A stretch of DNA of 64,000 bases from Streptomyces venezuelae (GCF_008642355.1 NZ_CP029193.1:3248001-3312000), one strand, 5' to 3'; counted from the stretch's first letter, positions 19,577 to 28,310 are shown. Notes: generated from the letters alone by a model not told the origin. Program-made: numbers and translations.

Positions 19577-19840
19577 TCAGACCGCGGCCTTCTTCAGTCG
19601 GCGGCGTTCACGCTCGGACAAGCCGCCCCAGATACCGAATCGTTCGTCGTTCGCGAGTGCATACTCAAGGCATTCGGAACGGACTTCGCAGGCGAGGCAG
19701 ACCTTCTTCGCCTCGCGCGTGGAGCCGCCCTTCTCGGGGAAGAAGGACTCGGGGTCGGTCTGGGCGCACAGTGCGCGCTCCTGCCAGCCGAGTTCCTCGT
19801 CCGCGTCCTCGACCAGCAGTTCCTGAACCAGCTCGGTCAT
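19577..19840 (-). CDS. whiB: WhiB, iron-sulfur sporulation regulator
   Basis: An 87-residue Wbl protein that works with WhiA to start sporulation septation in aerial hyphae. The four cluster-binding Cys are 25, 48, 51 and 57, followed by the GIWGG turn (69-73) and the basic RERRRLKK tail used in DNA contact. The sequence from GWQERALCAQTDPESFF onward is, from memory, essentially identical to the S. coelicolor protein. ATG 19840 has GAGGGG 6-7 nt upstream. It is transcribed away from the cysteine dioxygenase gene across ~430 bp. Confidence 0.96.
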   Translation of the reverse strand: MTELVQELLVEDADEELGWQERALCAQTDPESFFPEKGGSTREAKKVCLACEVRSECLEYALANDERFGIWGGLSERERRRLKKAAV

Positions 19841-19911
19841 GTGCGCCCCTCGTCTGTCTGTGCGTCCCCGTGGTGCTGCTGTGCCGGTTTCGGGTGAACG
19901 ACACGAGTGAA

Positions 19912-19941
19912 ATTACAAGTGTGCCGATCCGGGCCAGTCAA
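19912..19941 (-). promoter_or_regulatory. Candidate whiB promoter
   Basis: On the minus strand TTGACT (19941-19936) and TGTAAT (19917-19912) are separated by 18 bp. Transcription would begin near 19905, giving a leader of about 65 nt to the whiB ATG. The remaining ~290 bp between this promoter and the promoter of the plus-strand leader ORF shows no gene. Confidence 0.45.
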
Positions 19942-20233
19942 GCCGAGATCTGCTATTGGGCCCCTTATTCACTCTGCGGAACCAAGGCTGTGCGGAAAGT
20001 GTTCAAATCGGCCTAAACCATGACACCGTTCGGCAGCCCGTCCGGCGCTCCGCAACACGTTCCCCCAAAAAGTGATCTCAGTCGGAGATCACCCGGTCGG
20101 GTCTCAACGAGAAAGACGACGATGTTTGAGCGTCGGTTGCTGCGCCATGTGTCCGGAGGGGCATCTGCACAAACCTTTCGCCTGACAGAACAACCGGATG
20201 AGGTGAAACATATTCCACATAGTGGACATTGAG

Positions 20234-20262
20234 TTGACACCGGAGGTGTAAGCCGCTGTTCT
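20234..20262 (+). promoter_or_regulatory. Candidate promoter of the cysteine dioxygenase leader, with overlapping inverted repeat
   Basis: TTGACA (20234-20239) is a perfect -35; 17 bp later TGTTCT (20257-20262) is a poor -10. The predicted start of transcription, around 20268-20270, coincides with the ATG of the leader ORF, so a leaderless transcript is plausible. TTGACACC (20234-20241) and GGTGTAAG (20245-20252) form an imperfect inverted repeat over the -35, a possible repressor site. Confidence 0.4.
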
Positions 20263-20269
20263 GGTGGGC

Positions 20270-20362
20270 ATGCTCGCGAACCTGGCTCTTTCGATGACCC
20301 GCACCTGCGGGTCCATCGGTGCTGCCCACGCGCGCTGCTGCTGTTCCTGCTCCAGCTGTTGA
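20270..20362 (+). CDS. Cysteine-rich leader peptide (putative attenuator uORF), 30 aa
   Basis: A short ORF from ATG 20270 (in-frame GTG 20264 and ATG 20294 are alternatives) to TGA 20360-20362. It contains six Cys codons among 30 (residues 13, 23, 24, 25, 27, 30) and ends in ARCCCSCSSC. Cys is among the rarest residues in such genomes, so a run of TGC/TGT codons just before a cysteine-catabolic gene is a strong sign of cysteine-sensing translation. The stop is 113 nt before the dioxygenase ATG. GTTCCT (20343-20348) in the Cys-codon run is complementary to AGGAAC (20461-20466) at the dioxygenase ribosome site, a possible masking pair. The regulation is inferred, not shown. Confidence 0.72.
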   Translation: MLANLALSMTRTCGSIGAAHARCCCSCSSC

Positions 20363-20475
20363 GTCCACTCCAGCTGTAGAGCCGTCCCATCACTCGACCT
20401 TTCTCTCACTGCTCTCCCTGCGCTTCACCTCCTTCGCGACACCCCAGCACTCTTACGTTGAGGAACCACCGCACG

Positions 20476-20991
20476 ATGAACAGCGACAGCGACCTCCAGA
20501 TCGCCGGCGACATCCTCGAAGTCCCCCACCTCCTGCAGCCCGCCCGCGAGCACCCCGCCACCGTGGCCGAGTTCGTCGGCCTCGCCCGCGCCATCGCCGC
20601 CGACCGCTCCCAGTGGGAGCACCTCGTCGAGTACGACGCCACCAGCCGCTGGTACCACCGCCTGCGCACAGGACCCGGCTACGAGGTGTGGCTGCTCTCC
20701 TGGGTCCCCGGCCAGGGCAGCGGCCTGCACGACCACGGCCGCTCCTCCGGCGTCCTCACCCTCCTCCAGGGCGAGCTGACCGAGCGCACGGAACGCGGCA
20801 CACGGGCGCTCGGCGCGGGCGCGCAGCGCGTCTTCGCGCCGGGGTACGTCCACGAAGTCGTCAACGACTCCCTGGAACCCGCCGTCAGCCTGCACATCTA
20901 CTACCCCGGCCTCACCGAGATGCCGATGCACTCCGCCCAGTGCGCCGCCTCCGTCGCGCCGGACGCCGCGGAGGATGTCGTAACCGCCTGA
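20476..20991 (+). CDS. Cysteine dioxygenase family protein
   Basis: It oxidises cysteine to cysteine sulfinate with a mononuclear iron held by a cupin fold. The 171-residue protein has the first cupin motif GSGLHDHGRSSGVLTLLQGELTE, holding His ligands, and a later FAPGYVHEVVNDS with the third His. ATG 20476 is preferred, with gaggaa 12 nt upstream; TTG 20458 is an in-frame alternative overlapping that site. It is preceded by the cysteine-rich leader ORF and followed 34 bp later by fbiA, with which it may be cotranscribed. Confidence 0.9.
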   Translation: MNSDSDLQIAGDILEVPHLLQPAREHPATVAEFVGLARAIAADRSQWEHLVEYDATSRWYHRLRTGPGYEVWLLSWVPGQGSGLHDHGRSSGVLTLLQGELTERTERGTRALGAGAQRVFAPGYVHEVVNDSLEPAVSLHIYYPGLTEMPMHSAQCAASVAPDAAEDVVTA

Positions 20992-21025
20992 CACGGTGTC
21001 GTATGCGCCTGACATGCTGGGGGCC

Positions 21026-21982
21026 ATGCGCATTGTGGTTCTGGCCGGCGGCATCGGCGGCGCCCGTTTCCTCCGTGGCCTCAAGAAGGCCGCGCCCGAC
21101 GCGGACATCACGGTCATCGGCAACACCGGTGACGACATTCACCTGTTCGGTCTCAAGGTCTGCCCCGACCTCGACACCGTGATGTACACGCTCGGCGGCG
21201 GCATCAACGAAGAGCAGGGCTGGGGGCGTACGGACGAGACGTTCAAGGTCAAGGAAGAACTCGCGGCCTACGGAGTCGGGCCCGAATGGTTCGGGCTCGG
21301 CGACCGCGACTTCGCCACGCACATCGTGCGGACGCAGATGCTGGGCGCCGGATACCCGCTCAGCGCCGTCACCGAGGCACTGTGCGAGCGGTGGCAGCCC
21401 GGGGTGCGGCTCATCCCCATGTCCGACGACCGCATCGAGACGCACGTCGCGGTCACCGTGGACGGCGAACAGAAAGCCGTGCACTTCCAGGAGTACTGGG
21501 TACGGCTGCGCGCCTCCGTGGACGCGCACGCCGTGGTGCCCGTCGGCGCCGAGCAGGCCAAGCCGGCACCCGGCGTCCTGGAAGCCATCGCCGAGGCCGA
21601 CGTCGTGCTCTTCCCGCCGTCCAACCCCGTCGTCAGCGTCGGCACGATCCTCGCCGTGCCCGGCATCCGCGAGGCCATCGCCGACGCGGGCGTGCCCGTC
21701 GTCGGCCTCTCCCCCATCGTCGGCGACGCGCCCGTGCGGGGCATGGCCGACAAGATGCTCGCCGCCGTCGGCGTGGAGACCAGCGCCGCGGCCGTCGCCG
21801 AGCACTACGGAAGCGGGCTCCTCGACGGCTGGCTCGTCGACAGCGTCGACGCGGGCGTGGTCGAGCGGGTCGAGGAGGCGGGGATCCGGTGCCGGGCCGT
21901 GCCGCTGATGATGAGCGACCTCGACGCGACCGCGCAGATGGCCCGCGAGGCGCTCGCGCTGGCCTCGGAGGTACGGGCGTGA
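21026..21982 (+). CDS. fbiA: 2-phospho-L-lactate (phosphoenolpyruvate) transferase of F420 synthesis
   Basis: FbiA/CofD joins the lactyl- or PEP-derived phosphate group to the deazaflavin Fo, giving (dehydro)F420-0. The 318-residue protein begins [19 protein letters not shown], contains [23 protein letters not shown] and the [13 protein letters not shown] loop, all diagnostic. ATG 21026 follows a weak purine-rich site. Its stop overlaps the fbiB start (GTGA), so the two enzymes are made in a coupled way. Confidence 0.95.
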   Translation: MRIVVLAGGIGGARFLRGLKKAAPDADITVIGNTGDDIHLFGLKVCPDLDTVMYTLGGGINEEQGWGRTDETFKVKEELAAYGVGPEWFGLGDRDFATHIVRTQMLGAGYPLSAVTEALCERWQPGVRLIPMSDDRIETHVAVTVDGEQKAVHFQEYWVRLRASVDAHAVVPVGAEQAKPAPGVLEAIAEADVVLFPPSNPVVSVGTILAVPGIREAIADAGVPVVGLSPIVGDAPVRGMADKMLAAVGVETSAAAVAEHYGSGLLDGWLVDSVDAGVVERVEEAGIRCRAVPLMMSDLDATAQMAREALALASEVRA

Positions 21983-23349
21983 CGTCTGTGAACCCTGCGG
22001 ACTCTGTGTCCCCTGTGACTCCTGCGGCCTCGCCGTCGTACAACGTGTGGGCCGTGCCCGGGTTGCCGGAGGTGCGCCAGGGCGACGACCTCGCCAAGCT
22101 CATCGCGGCCGCCGAGCCGGGGCTCGCCGACGGGGACGTCGTGCTCGTCACCTCCAAGATCGTCAGCAAGGCGGAGGGGCGGATCGTCGAGGCGGCCGAC
22201 CGGGATGCGGCGATCGACGCGGAGACGGTACGGGTGGTCGCGCGCCGCGGGACGCTGCGCATCGTCGAGAACCGGCAGGGGCTCGTGATGGCGGCGGCGG
22301 GCGTCGACGCGTCGAACACGCCCGCGGGGACGGTGCTGTTGCTGCCGGTCGATCCCGACGCGTCGGCCCGCGCGGTGCGCGAGGGGTTGCGGGACGCGCT
22401 GGGGGTCGACGTCGGCGTCATCGTCACCGACACGTTCGGCAGGCCCTGGCGGGCCGGTCTCACCGATGTCGCCATCGGGGCGGCGGGCGTTCGCGTCCTC
22501 GACGACCTGCGGGGCAGCGAGGACGCGTACGGCAATCCGCTCGGCGCCACGGTCGTCGCCACGGCGGACGAGCTCGCCGCGGCGGGGGACCTGGTGAAGG
22601 GGAAGGCCGCGGGGCTGCCGGTCGCGGTGGTTCGGGGCCTTTCGCGGACGGTTGTGGGGGCGGACGACCGGGGCGGCGTCGATGACGTGGATGCCGGTGC
22701 TCGGGCACTGGTGCGCGGCGCGCGGGACGACATGTTCCGGCTCGGGACGTCCGAGGCGGTACGTGAGGCGGTGACCCGGCGGCGGACCGTGCGGGAGTTC
22801 ACCGACGAGGAGGTCGACCCGGGCGCCGTGCGGCGGGCCGTCGCGGCGGCGGTGACCGCGCCCGCGCCGCACCACACGACGCCGTGGCGCTTCGTGCTCC
22901 TCGAATCCGCGGCGTCGCGGGTCGAGTTGCTCGACGCGATGCGGGACGCTTGGGTCGCGGACCTCCGGCGGGACGGCAAGTCGGAGGAGTCCATCGCGAA
23001 GCGGGTGCGGCGGGGGGACGTCCTGCGCAAGGCGCCCTGTCTGGTCGTGCCCTGTCTGGTCATGGACGGCTCCCATACGTACGGGGACGCGCGGCGGGAT
23101 GCGGCCGAGCGGGAGATGTTCGTCGTCTCGATGGGGGCGGGCGTGCAGAACTTCCTGGTCGCGTTGGCCGGGGAGCGGCTCGGGTCCGCGTGGGTCTCCT
23201 CGACGATGTTCTGTCGGGATGTGGTGCGGGATGTTCTGGGGCTGCCGGAGTCCTGGGATCCCATGGGGGCGGTGGCTGTGGGACATCCGGTGAGCGAGCC
23301 GGCGGCGCGGGCTGGGCGAGCCGTCGAGTCCTTCGTGACGGTTCGTTGA
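21979..23349 (+). CDS. fbiB: Bifunctional F420 gamma-glutamyl ligase / FMN-dependent dehydro-F420 reductase
   Basis: The N-terminal ~235 residues are the CofE-type ligase that adds glutamates to F420-0 ([35 protein letters not shown]). The C-terminal ~200 residues are a nitroreductase-like FMN domain ([29 protein letters not shown]) that in mycobacteria reduces dehydro-F420. The total of 456 residues matches mycobacterial FbiB. GTG 21979 has a perfect ggagg 7 nt upstream and overlaps the fbiA stop by four bases. Confidence 0.95.
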   Translation: MTSVNPADSVSPVTPAASPSYNVWAVPGLPEVRQGDDLAKLIAAAEPGLADGDVVLVTSKIVSKAEGRIVEAADRDAAIDAETVRVVARRGTLRIVENRQGLVMAAAGVDASNTPAGTVLLLPVDPDASARAVREGLRDALGVDVGVIVTDTFGRPWRAGLTDVAIGAAGVRVLDDLRGSEDAYGNPLGATVVATADELAAAGDLVKGKAAGLPVAVVRGLSRTVVGADDRGGVDDVDAGARALVRGARDDMFRLGTSEAVREAVTRRRTVREFTDEEVDPGAVRRAVAAAVTAPAPHHTTPWRFVLLESAASRVELLDAMRDAWVADLRRDGKSEESIAKRVRRGDVLRKAPCLVVPCLVMDGSHTYGDARRDAAEREMFVVSMGAGVQNFLVALAGERLGSAWVSSTMFCRDVVRDVLGLPESWDPMGAVAVGHPVSEPAARAGRAVESFVTVR

Positions 23350-23387
23350 GCGTCCGGCTGTTGTCGGGTGCTGGTCGTGGGTTGTTT

Positions 23388-23502
23388 CGCGCAGTTCCCG
23401 TGCCCTGAACCCTTGCCCGGCGCCTTGACGTTCCGGGCTGTCCGTTCGGCGCCATGTGGGCGGGGTGTGGCGGGTGGGTTGGGGGGCGCGGGGAACTGCG
23501 CG
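23388..23502. repeat. Inverted pair of dispersed GGGAACTGCGCG elements between convergent genes
   Basis: CGCGCAGTTCCC (23388-23399) and its exact reverse complement GGGAACTGCGCG (23491-23502) flank ~90 bp in the fbiB/glycosylase gap. The same 12-mer core recurs at 28276-28310 and, degenerate, at 53991-54036. The pair could fold as a long-loop terminator for both genes. To my knowledge this element is very common in streptomycete intergenic DNA. Confidence 0.7.
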
Positions 23503-23541
23503 GCCCGCCCCCACCAGGGCAGACGGAGATGAAGTCTCAGG

Positions 23542-24546
23542 TCACCAGAGGGCGATGTTCGTTTTGCGCATTTTGGGGTCCCTGCGGGGTGGGGTTCGGC
23601 CGCTCAGGAGGATCAGGCGGGCCGCTCTGTGGCGCTGGCCCTCGTAAGGGGTGAGAAGGGCGAGCATCGCCGCGTCGTCCGCGTCGCGGTTGTCCGCCAG
23701 GGCATGGCCGATGATCCCGGGGAGGTGGACGTCGCCCACCGTCACCGCGTCGGGCGCTCCGTTGCTGCGCTGGACCGTCTCGGCCGATGTCCAGGGGCCG
23801 ATGCCGGGGATGAGTTCCAGGCGCGTCTGGGCCTGCGGAGGGTCCATGGACGCCGCCTCCTCCAGGCGTGCCGCCCGTGCCACCGCGCGCAGAATCGTGG
23901 ACGACCGCTTGTTGTCGACGCCCGCCTTGTGCCACTCCCAGGACGGGATCAAGGCCCAGGTGCGCGGGTCCGGCATCACGTACATGCGGGCCTGCGCGGG
24001 GGTCGGTCCGGGCGCCGGCTCTCCGTACTTGCGGACCAGGAGGCGCCACGCACGGTACGCCTCCCCCGTCGTGATCTTCTGCTCCAGGATGGAGGGGATC
24101 AGGGACTCCAGGACCAGGCCCGTACGGGTCAGGCGCAGCCCCGGGCGGCGGTGGGCCGTTGTCGCGACCAACCGGTGGCGCGGGGTGAACAGCGCGGGGT
24201 CGTCCGTCGCGCCCAGCAGGGCGGGGAGGCCGTCGAGGAGCCAGGGGGCTCCCGGACCCCACGCCTCCGCCTCCACCGCACCGCCGCGCGCGGCGACCCG
24301 CAGCGTGCCGGGACCCAGTGGCGTGCGGCTCGCGCGCCACACCGAGCCGTCCGGCGTCGTACGGAAAGTGGGGTCCCCCGGGCCGCGCCGCAGCGGGCCC
24401 AGGGTCAGGCCCAGGTCCAGCTGGTAAGGGGGCTGCCAGGTGCGGGTCCGGGCCGCGGTGGCCTGGCGGGGGACGCCGGTGGGTACCGCCGTTTCGCCGC
24501 CGCGCACAGTGGTGCGTGTGGGGCGCGGGGCGAAACGGGATGACAT
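23542..24546 (-). CDS. DNA-3-methyladenine glycosylase family (AlkA-like, HhH-GPD)
   Basis: A base-excision repair glycosylase. The 334-residue protein has a central helix-hairpin-helix (LELIPGIGPWTSAETVQ) followed by the Gly/Pro-rich turn with the catalytic Asp in VTVGDVHLP. LESLIPSILEQKITTGEAYRAWRLL upstream is the usual AlkA helix block. ATG 24546 is chosen; GTG 24567 is an in-frame alternative and neither has a clear ribosome site. It converges on fbiB and is 102 bp downstream of manC. Confidence 0.88.
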   Translation of the reverse strand: MSSRFAPRPTRTTVRGGETAVPTGVPRQATAARTRTWQPPYQLDLGLTLGPLRRGPGDPTFRTTPDGSVWRASRTPLGPGTLRVAARGGAVEAEAWGPGAPWLLDGLPALLGATDDPALFTPRHRLVATTAHRRPGLRLTRTGLVLESLIPSILEQKITTGEAYRAWRLLVRKYGEPAPGPTPAQARMYVMPDPRTWALIPSWEWHKAGVDNKRSSTILRAVARAARLEEAASMDPPQAQTRLELIPGIGPWTSAETVQRSNGAPDAVTVGDVHLPGIIGHALADNRDADDAAMLALLTPYEGQRHRAARLILLSGRTPPRRDPKMRKTNIALW

Positions 24547-24586
24547 GTGTACGAGGGTAGGGGACACCTGGGGCGCCCCGTCCCCG

Positions 24587-24647
24587 GTGCGCGTCTGCGT
24601 GTGTGCGTGCGCGTGTGCGTCCGCGCGTCTGCGTGCGTGTGTGTGCT
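24587..24647. repeat. Alternating purine-pyrimidine (GT/GC) tract
   Basis: About 60 bp made almost entirely of gt, gc and cg steps (for example gtgtgcgtgcgcgtgtgcgt) lies directly after the manC stop. Such DNA can adopt a left-handed form; a biological role is not evident. Confidence 0.75.
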
Positions 24648-24648
24648 T

Positions 24649-25731
24649 CTACTGGTCCGAGGAGAAGCGGACCGCGCCCGCCGGCAGCGTCGCCTCGCAC
24701 CACACCCGTACGCCGTCGCGCAGCTCGTTGTCCGCGCCGACCGTCGCGCCGTCGCCGATCACCGCCCCCGCGAGCGTCGAGCGCGCCCCGACCCGGGCGC
24801 CCACGCCGATCAGGGAGTCCGAGACGACCGCGCCGGGTTCGACGACCGCGCCCGGGAGGACCGTGCTGCCGGAGATCCGCGCACCCTCCCCCACCTCCGC
24901 GTTCTCGCCGATCACCGTGCCGCCGGTGAGCTTCGCGCCGGGAGCCACCGCGGCCCCGGCCATGACCAGGTGCTCGCCGCAGCGTCCGGGCACCGCGGGA
25001 GAGGGCGCGCGCCCGAGGACGAGGTCCGCGGAGCCGCGTACGAACGCCTGGGGCGTCCCCAGGTCCAGCCAGTACGTCGAGTCGACCATGCCCTGGAGGT
25101 GGGCGCCGGAGGCGAGCAGGTCGGGGAAGGTCTCGCGTTCGACGGAGACGGGGCGTCCCGCGGGGATCGTGTCGATGACCGAGCGGCGGAACACGTACGC
25201 GCCCGCGTTGATCTGGTCGGTGACGATCTCCTCGGGGGTCTGCGGCTTCTCCAGGAAGGCGGTGACCCTGCCGGTCGCGTCGGTGGGGACCAGGCCGTAC
25301 GCGCGCGGGTCGTCGACCTTCGTGAGGTGCAGCGATACGTCGGCGCCGGACTCCTCGTGGGTGGCGACGAGGGCGCGGATGTCCAGGCCGGTGAGGATGT
25401 CGCCGTTGAAGATCAGGACCGGTTCGTCGGGTCCTGAGCGCAGCCGCGACGCCACGTTGCGGATCGCGCCGCCCGTGCCGAGGGGCTCGGTCTCCGTGAC
25501 GTACTCGATGTGCAGGCCGAGGGCCGAGCCGTCCCCGAAGTACGGCTCGAAGACCTCGGCGAGGTAGGAGGTGGCGAGGACGATGTGGTCCACGCCGGCC
25601 GCGCGGGCCCGCGCCAGCTGGTGGGTGAGGAACGGGACGCCCGCCGCCGGAACCATCGGTTTGGGGGTGTGGACCGTGAGGGGCCGCAGCCGGGTTCCCT
25701 TGCCGCCGACCAGGAGGATCGCTTCTGTCAC
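24649..25731 (-). CDS. manC: Mannose-1-phosphate guanylyltransferase / NDP-sugar pyrophosphorylase
   Basis: It makes GDP-mannose (or another NDP-sugar) from the sugar-1-phosphate. The N-terminal nucleotidyltransferase domain starts AILLVGGKGTRLRPLT, with PKPMVPAAGVPFL, the metal-binding IFNGDI, and FLEKPQTPEE. Residues ~255-355 form a left-handed beta-helix of hexapeptide repeats (GENAEVGEGARISGSTVLPG). The 360-residue length fits. The GTG start at 25731 has aggaag about 14 nt upstream. Its place downstream of fbiAB and near LCP genes matches the mycobacterial guanylyltransferase; substrate choice rests on that context. Confidence 0.85.
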   Translation of the reverse strand: MTEAILLVGGKGTRLRPLTVHTPKPMVPAAGVPFLTHQLARARAAGVDHIVLATSYLAEVFEPYFGDGSALGLHIEYVTETEPLGTGGAIRNVASRLRSGPDEPVLIFNGDILTGLDIRALVATHEESGADVSLHLTKVDDPRAYGLVPTDATGRVTAFLEKPQTPEEIVTDQINAGAYVFRRSVIDTIPAGRPVSVERETFPDLLASGAHLQGMVDSTYWLDLGTPQAFVRGSADLVLGRAPSPAVPGRCGEHLVMAGAAVAPGAKLTGGTVIGENAEVGEGARISGSTVLPGAVVEPGAVVSDSLIGVGARVGARSTLAGAVIGDGATVGADNELRDGVRVWCEATLPAGAVRFSSDQ

Positions 25732-25854
25732 CTGTCGTCTCTGCTTCCTGCTGGGGCCGGCCGAACTTGCGTTTCGGCCGGCCAGTGTATGCAGACGGAT
25801 GTGCAGGTCGTGCAGGGCGTGCGGGTGGTGCGAGCGTTCGGGTGGCGCGTGTCC

Positions 25855-27351
25855 TCAGCGGCCCTGGAAGCGGGCCGAGGCGGACCGGGCCTTGCCGAGC
25901 TTCTGGTACAGACGGCTGCCGGGGCACTCCGTGGCGAATCCGTCCCGGTGCCCGGAGATCACGCGGAGCCTGACGTTCTTGCCCTTCTTGTACAGGTTGC
26001 CACCGCCCGACTTCAGGTAGGTAGTACCGCGCGGATTGGCTCCGTGCAGGCCGAGCTTCCACGCGGTCAGCCGGGCGATGGCGTTCACGGCCGCCTTCGG
26101 CGGGGTGGAGTAGCTGTAGGTGCCGAGGACGGCGATGCCCGTGCTGTTGGTGTTGAATCCGAGAGTGTGGGCCCCCATGACCGGCTTGGCCACACCTCCG
26201 GCACGTCCTTCGTAGATGTTTCCGCACTTGTCGATGGCGAAGTTGTAGCCGAGGTCGCGCCAGCCGCTGCTCTTCACGTGGAACCGGTAGATGCTGCGGA
26301 TCACCGCGGCGGACTGTGAGCAGCGGTAGTAGTTGCCGGTCGCGCTGTGGTGGACGAAGGCGGCCTTCACCGTCTTCGTGTACGCGAAGCGCTTCTCGCG
26401 GAGCTTCTCGTCGGCGCCCCAGCCCTTGCGGGTGATGATGCGCGGTCGCGGCCCGATGTACGGGCGGGCCTGGGGCTCCGCCTTGCCGCCGCGCGCGGCG
26501 ATGAGGTCGTCCTCCGTCTGCCGCTTCGTCAGGGCGGGGATCACGGAGGCGCCGATGGGTGCGAGGTCCGCGTTGACGGCGGAGGACGCGGCGGACAGCT
26601 CGCTCGCCGAGGGGGCGCGCGGTGCCTTGCGCCCGGGGGGCTGTGCGGGCGGGTCCTCCCCCGGGTCGACGAGCTCCAGGCGGAGGCCTTCGGGGAGGAG
26701 GGCGGGTGGGGAGGGGTTCGCGGGTTGTGACGGGTCCGTGGGCTGTGAGGGGGCCTTGAGTTGTGAGGGGGCCGTGGGCTGTGAGGGGGCCGTGGGTTGC
26801 GAGGGTTTCGCGGGGCCTGATGGGCTCGCGGGTTCTGACCGGTTCGCGGGTTCCGCTCGTACGCGGATCTCCACGCCGTCCGAGTCGCCGACCCACAGCG
26901 GCGCGGTCGAGCCGCGGACCGTGCCCGCGGCGCGTTCCGGGGTGTCGGGGTCGGCGGCGTGCTCGTGGTTGTGCGTCTCCAGGTGCTGCCAGGCGGACCA
27001 GGTGGTGGTGCCGGTCGCGCGCGTGCGGACCTGGACCGTGCCGTGCAGCTCGGCTTCGGGGTCGTCCCAGACGACGCCCACCAGGGAGAAGGGGCGGACA
27101 TCGCGCCGGCCGAGGCCCTGTTCGTGCGCCCCGGACGAGCCGAGTGCGCGGTCGGAGGCGAGTGGGGTGAGCGGGATGGACTGGGTGCTGCCGGGGACCG
27201 CCTCCGTGGCGGGCCCGGCCGCCGACGGTGCGCCGGGCGCCGCGGCTCGGGCGCCGGACGACGGCAGTGTGAGGGGCAGGGCCAGAGCGGCCGCGCACGT
27301 GACGCCGATCGAGGAAGCTAGAAATCCACGCATACGTACGATCGTTGGCAT
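25855..27351 (-). CDS. Secreted N-acetylmuramoyl-L-alanine amidase, PGRP type
   Basis: It would cut the amide bond between muramic acid and the stem peptide. The N-terminus is a signal peptide (RMRGFLASSIGVTCAAALALPL). A Ser/Pro/Gln repeat linker (APSQPT units) lies around residues 180-210. The C-terminal amidase_2/PGRP domain begins IITRKGWGADE and carries the zinc ligands in FVHHSAT, GAHTLGFN and the late ECPG. ATG 27351 is used; ATG 27333 is an alternative start for the signal peptide. The spacer to the divergent TIGR03089 gene is 120 bp. Confidence 0.9.
   Translation of the reverse strand: MPTIVRMRGFLASSIGVTCAAALALPLTLPSSGARAAAPGAPSAAGPATEAVPGSTQSIPLTPLASDRALGSSGAHEQGLGRRDVRPFSLVGVVWDDPEAELHGTVQVRTRATGTTTWSAWQHLETHNHEHAADPDTPERAAGTVRGSTAPLWVGDSDGVEIRVRAEPANRSEPASPSGPAKPSQPTAPSQPTAPSQLKAPSQPTDPSQPANPSPPALLPEGLRLELVDPGEDPPAQPPGRKAPRAPSASELSAASSAVNADLAPIGASVIPALTKRQTEDDLIAARGGKAEPQARPYIGPRPRIITRKGWGADEKLREKRFAYTKTVKAAFVHHSATGNYYRCSQSAAVIRSIYRFHVKSSGWRDLGYNFAIDKCGNIYEGRAGGVAKPVMGAHTLGFNTNSTGIAVLGTYSYSTPPKAAVNAIARLTAWKLGLHGANPRGTTYLKSGGGNLYKKGKNVRLRVISGHRDGFATECPGSRLYQKLGKARSASARFQGR
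26723..26812 (-). repeat. 18-bp tandem repeat, five units, in the amidase linker
   Basis: Units of 18 bp start at 26723, 26741, 26759, 26777 and 26795 and encode variants of Ala-Pro-Ser-Gln-Pro-Thr. The repeat is in frame, so linker length may vary between strains. Confidence 0.8.
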
Positions 27352-27471
27352 AGCGGTGCATTTCTGTCCATTGGGAAACTGACGGGGCGTCGGCCAAGTG
27401 TGGGCGATCCGGTCACGCGGCACTCCCCCGCCACGCCGGGGGCGCGCGGTGGTCCGCGTACGCTTGCGCCC

Positions 27472-28236
27472 GTGAACGCCAACGACCGCACCCCTGCCGA
27501 CCTGCTGCGATCCGCGCTCGCCTCGGACCCGGGCCGCCCACTGGTCACCTTCTACGACGACGCCACCGGTGAGCGGGTGGAATTGTCCGTCGCCACCTTC
27601 GCCAATTGGGTGGCCAAGACGGCCAACCTGCTTCAGGGCGACCTCTCCGCGGAGCCGGGCGACCGGGCCGTGCTGCTGCTGCCCGCGCACTGGCAGACGG
27701 CCGTGTGGCTGCTCGCCTGTTCGTCGGTGGGTGTGGTCGCGGACGTGGGCGGCGATCCCGCGTCGGCGGATCTCGTCGTGAGCGGGCCGGACTCGTTGGA
27801 CGCGGCGCGGGCGTGCTCCGGGGAGCGCATCGCTCTTGCGCTGCGGCCTCTTGGGGGGCGCTTTCCACAGCCGCCGGATGGCTTCGCCGATTATGCGGTG
27901 GAGGTGCCGGGGCAGGGGGACCGGTTCGCTCCGTACGCCCCTGTGGACCCGGACGAGGTCGCACTCGTCGTCGACGGGGTCGAGCTGACGGGGGCGGAGG
28001 TTGTCGCTCGGTCGCGGGAGGACGCGGGGCGGTTGGGGCGGCCCGGGGGCGGTGAGGGCGGGGTTCGTGTGCTGTCCGGGCTTTCCTACGGGACGTGGGA
28101 CGGGCTCAGTGCGGGGCTTTTCGCTGCGCTGGCCGGGGGTGGTTCTGTGGTGCTTTGCCGGAACCTGGAGCGGTTGGGGGACGGTGGGCTGGAGAAGCGG
28201 GTGGAGGATGAGCGGGTGGGGGTCGTGCGGCGGTAG
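27472..28236 (+). CDS. TIGR03089 family protein (AMP-binding-like)
   Basis: A 254-residue actinobacterial protein related to the N-terminal half of acyl-CoA synthetases: PADLLRSALASDPGRPLVTFYDD, ANWVAKTANLLQGDLSAEPGDRAVLLLPAHWQTAVWLLACSSVG. It lacks the C-terminal catalytic part, so it is unlikely to be a complete ligase; its function is unknown. GTG 27472 has no ribosome site, but TACGCT (27459-27464) lies at the right distance for a leaderless transcript. A homologue lies near an LCP gene in mycobacteria. The C-terminal end is variable in composition. Confidence 0.82.
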   Translation: MNANDRTPADLLRSALASDPGRPLVTFYDDATGERVELSVATFANWVAKTANLLQGDLSAEPGDRAVLLLPAHWQTAVWLLACSSVGVVADVGGDPASADLVVSGPDSLDAARACSGERIALALRPLGGRFPQPPDGFADYAVEVPGQGDRFAPYAPVDPDEVALVVDGVELTGAEVVARSREDAGRLGRPGGGEGGVRVLSGLSYGTWDGLSAGLFAALAGGGSVVLCRNLERLGDGGLEKRVEDERVGVVRR

Positions 28237-28275
28237 GCCTTGGACCGGGGGCTGAGGCCCCCTCCGAGTGCGGGT

Positions 28276-28310
28276 CCGTCGTGGCCGGTCGCGCAGTTCC
28301 CCGCGCCCCC
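28276..28310. repeat. Dispersed GGGAACTGCGCG element (reverse orientation)
   Basis: The segment contains cgcgcagttccccgcgcccc, the reverse complement of the element at 23481-23510. It lies in the 213-bp gap between TIGR03089 and the first LCP gene. The rest of the gap shows only a palindrome ctacgtag (28421-28428). Confidence 0.65.

Noticed and set aside
20234..20252. BldD-box in the whiB/dioxygenase spacer
   Set aside because: The inverted repeat has different half-site sequence and spacing from the BldD consensus as I remember it.
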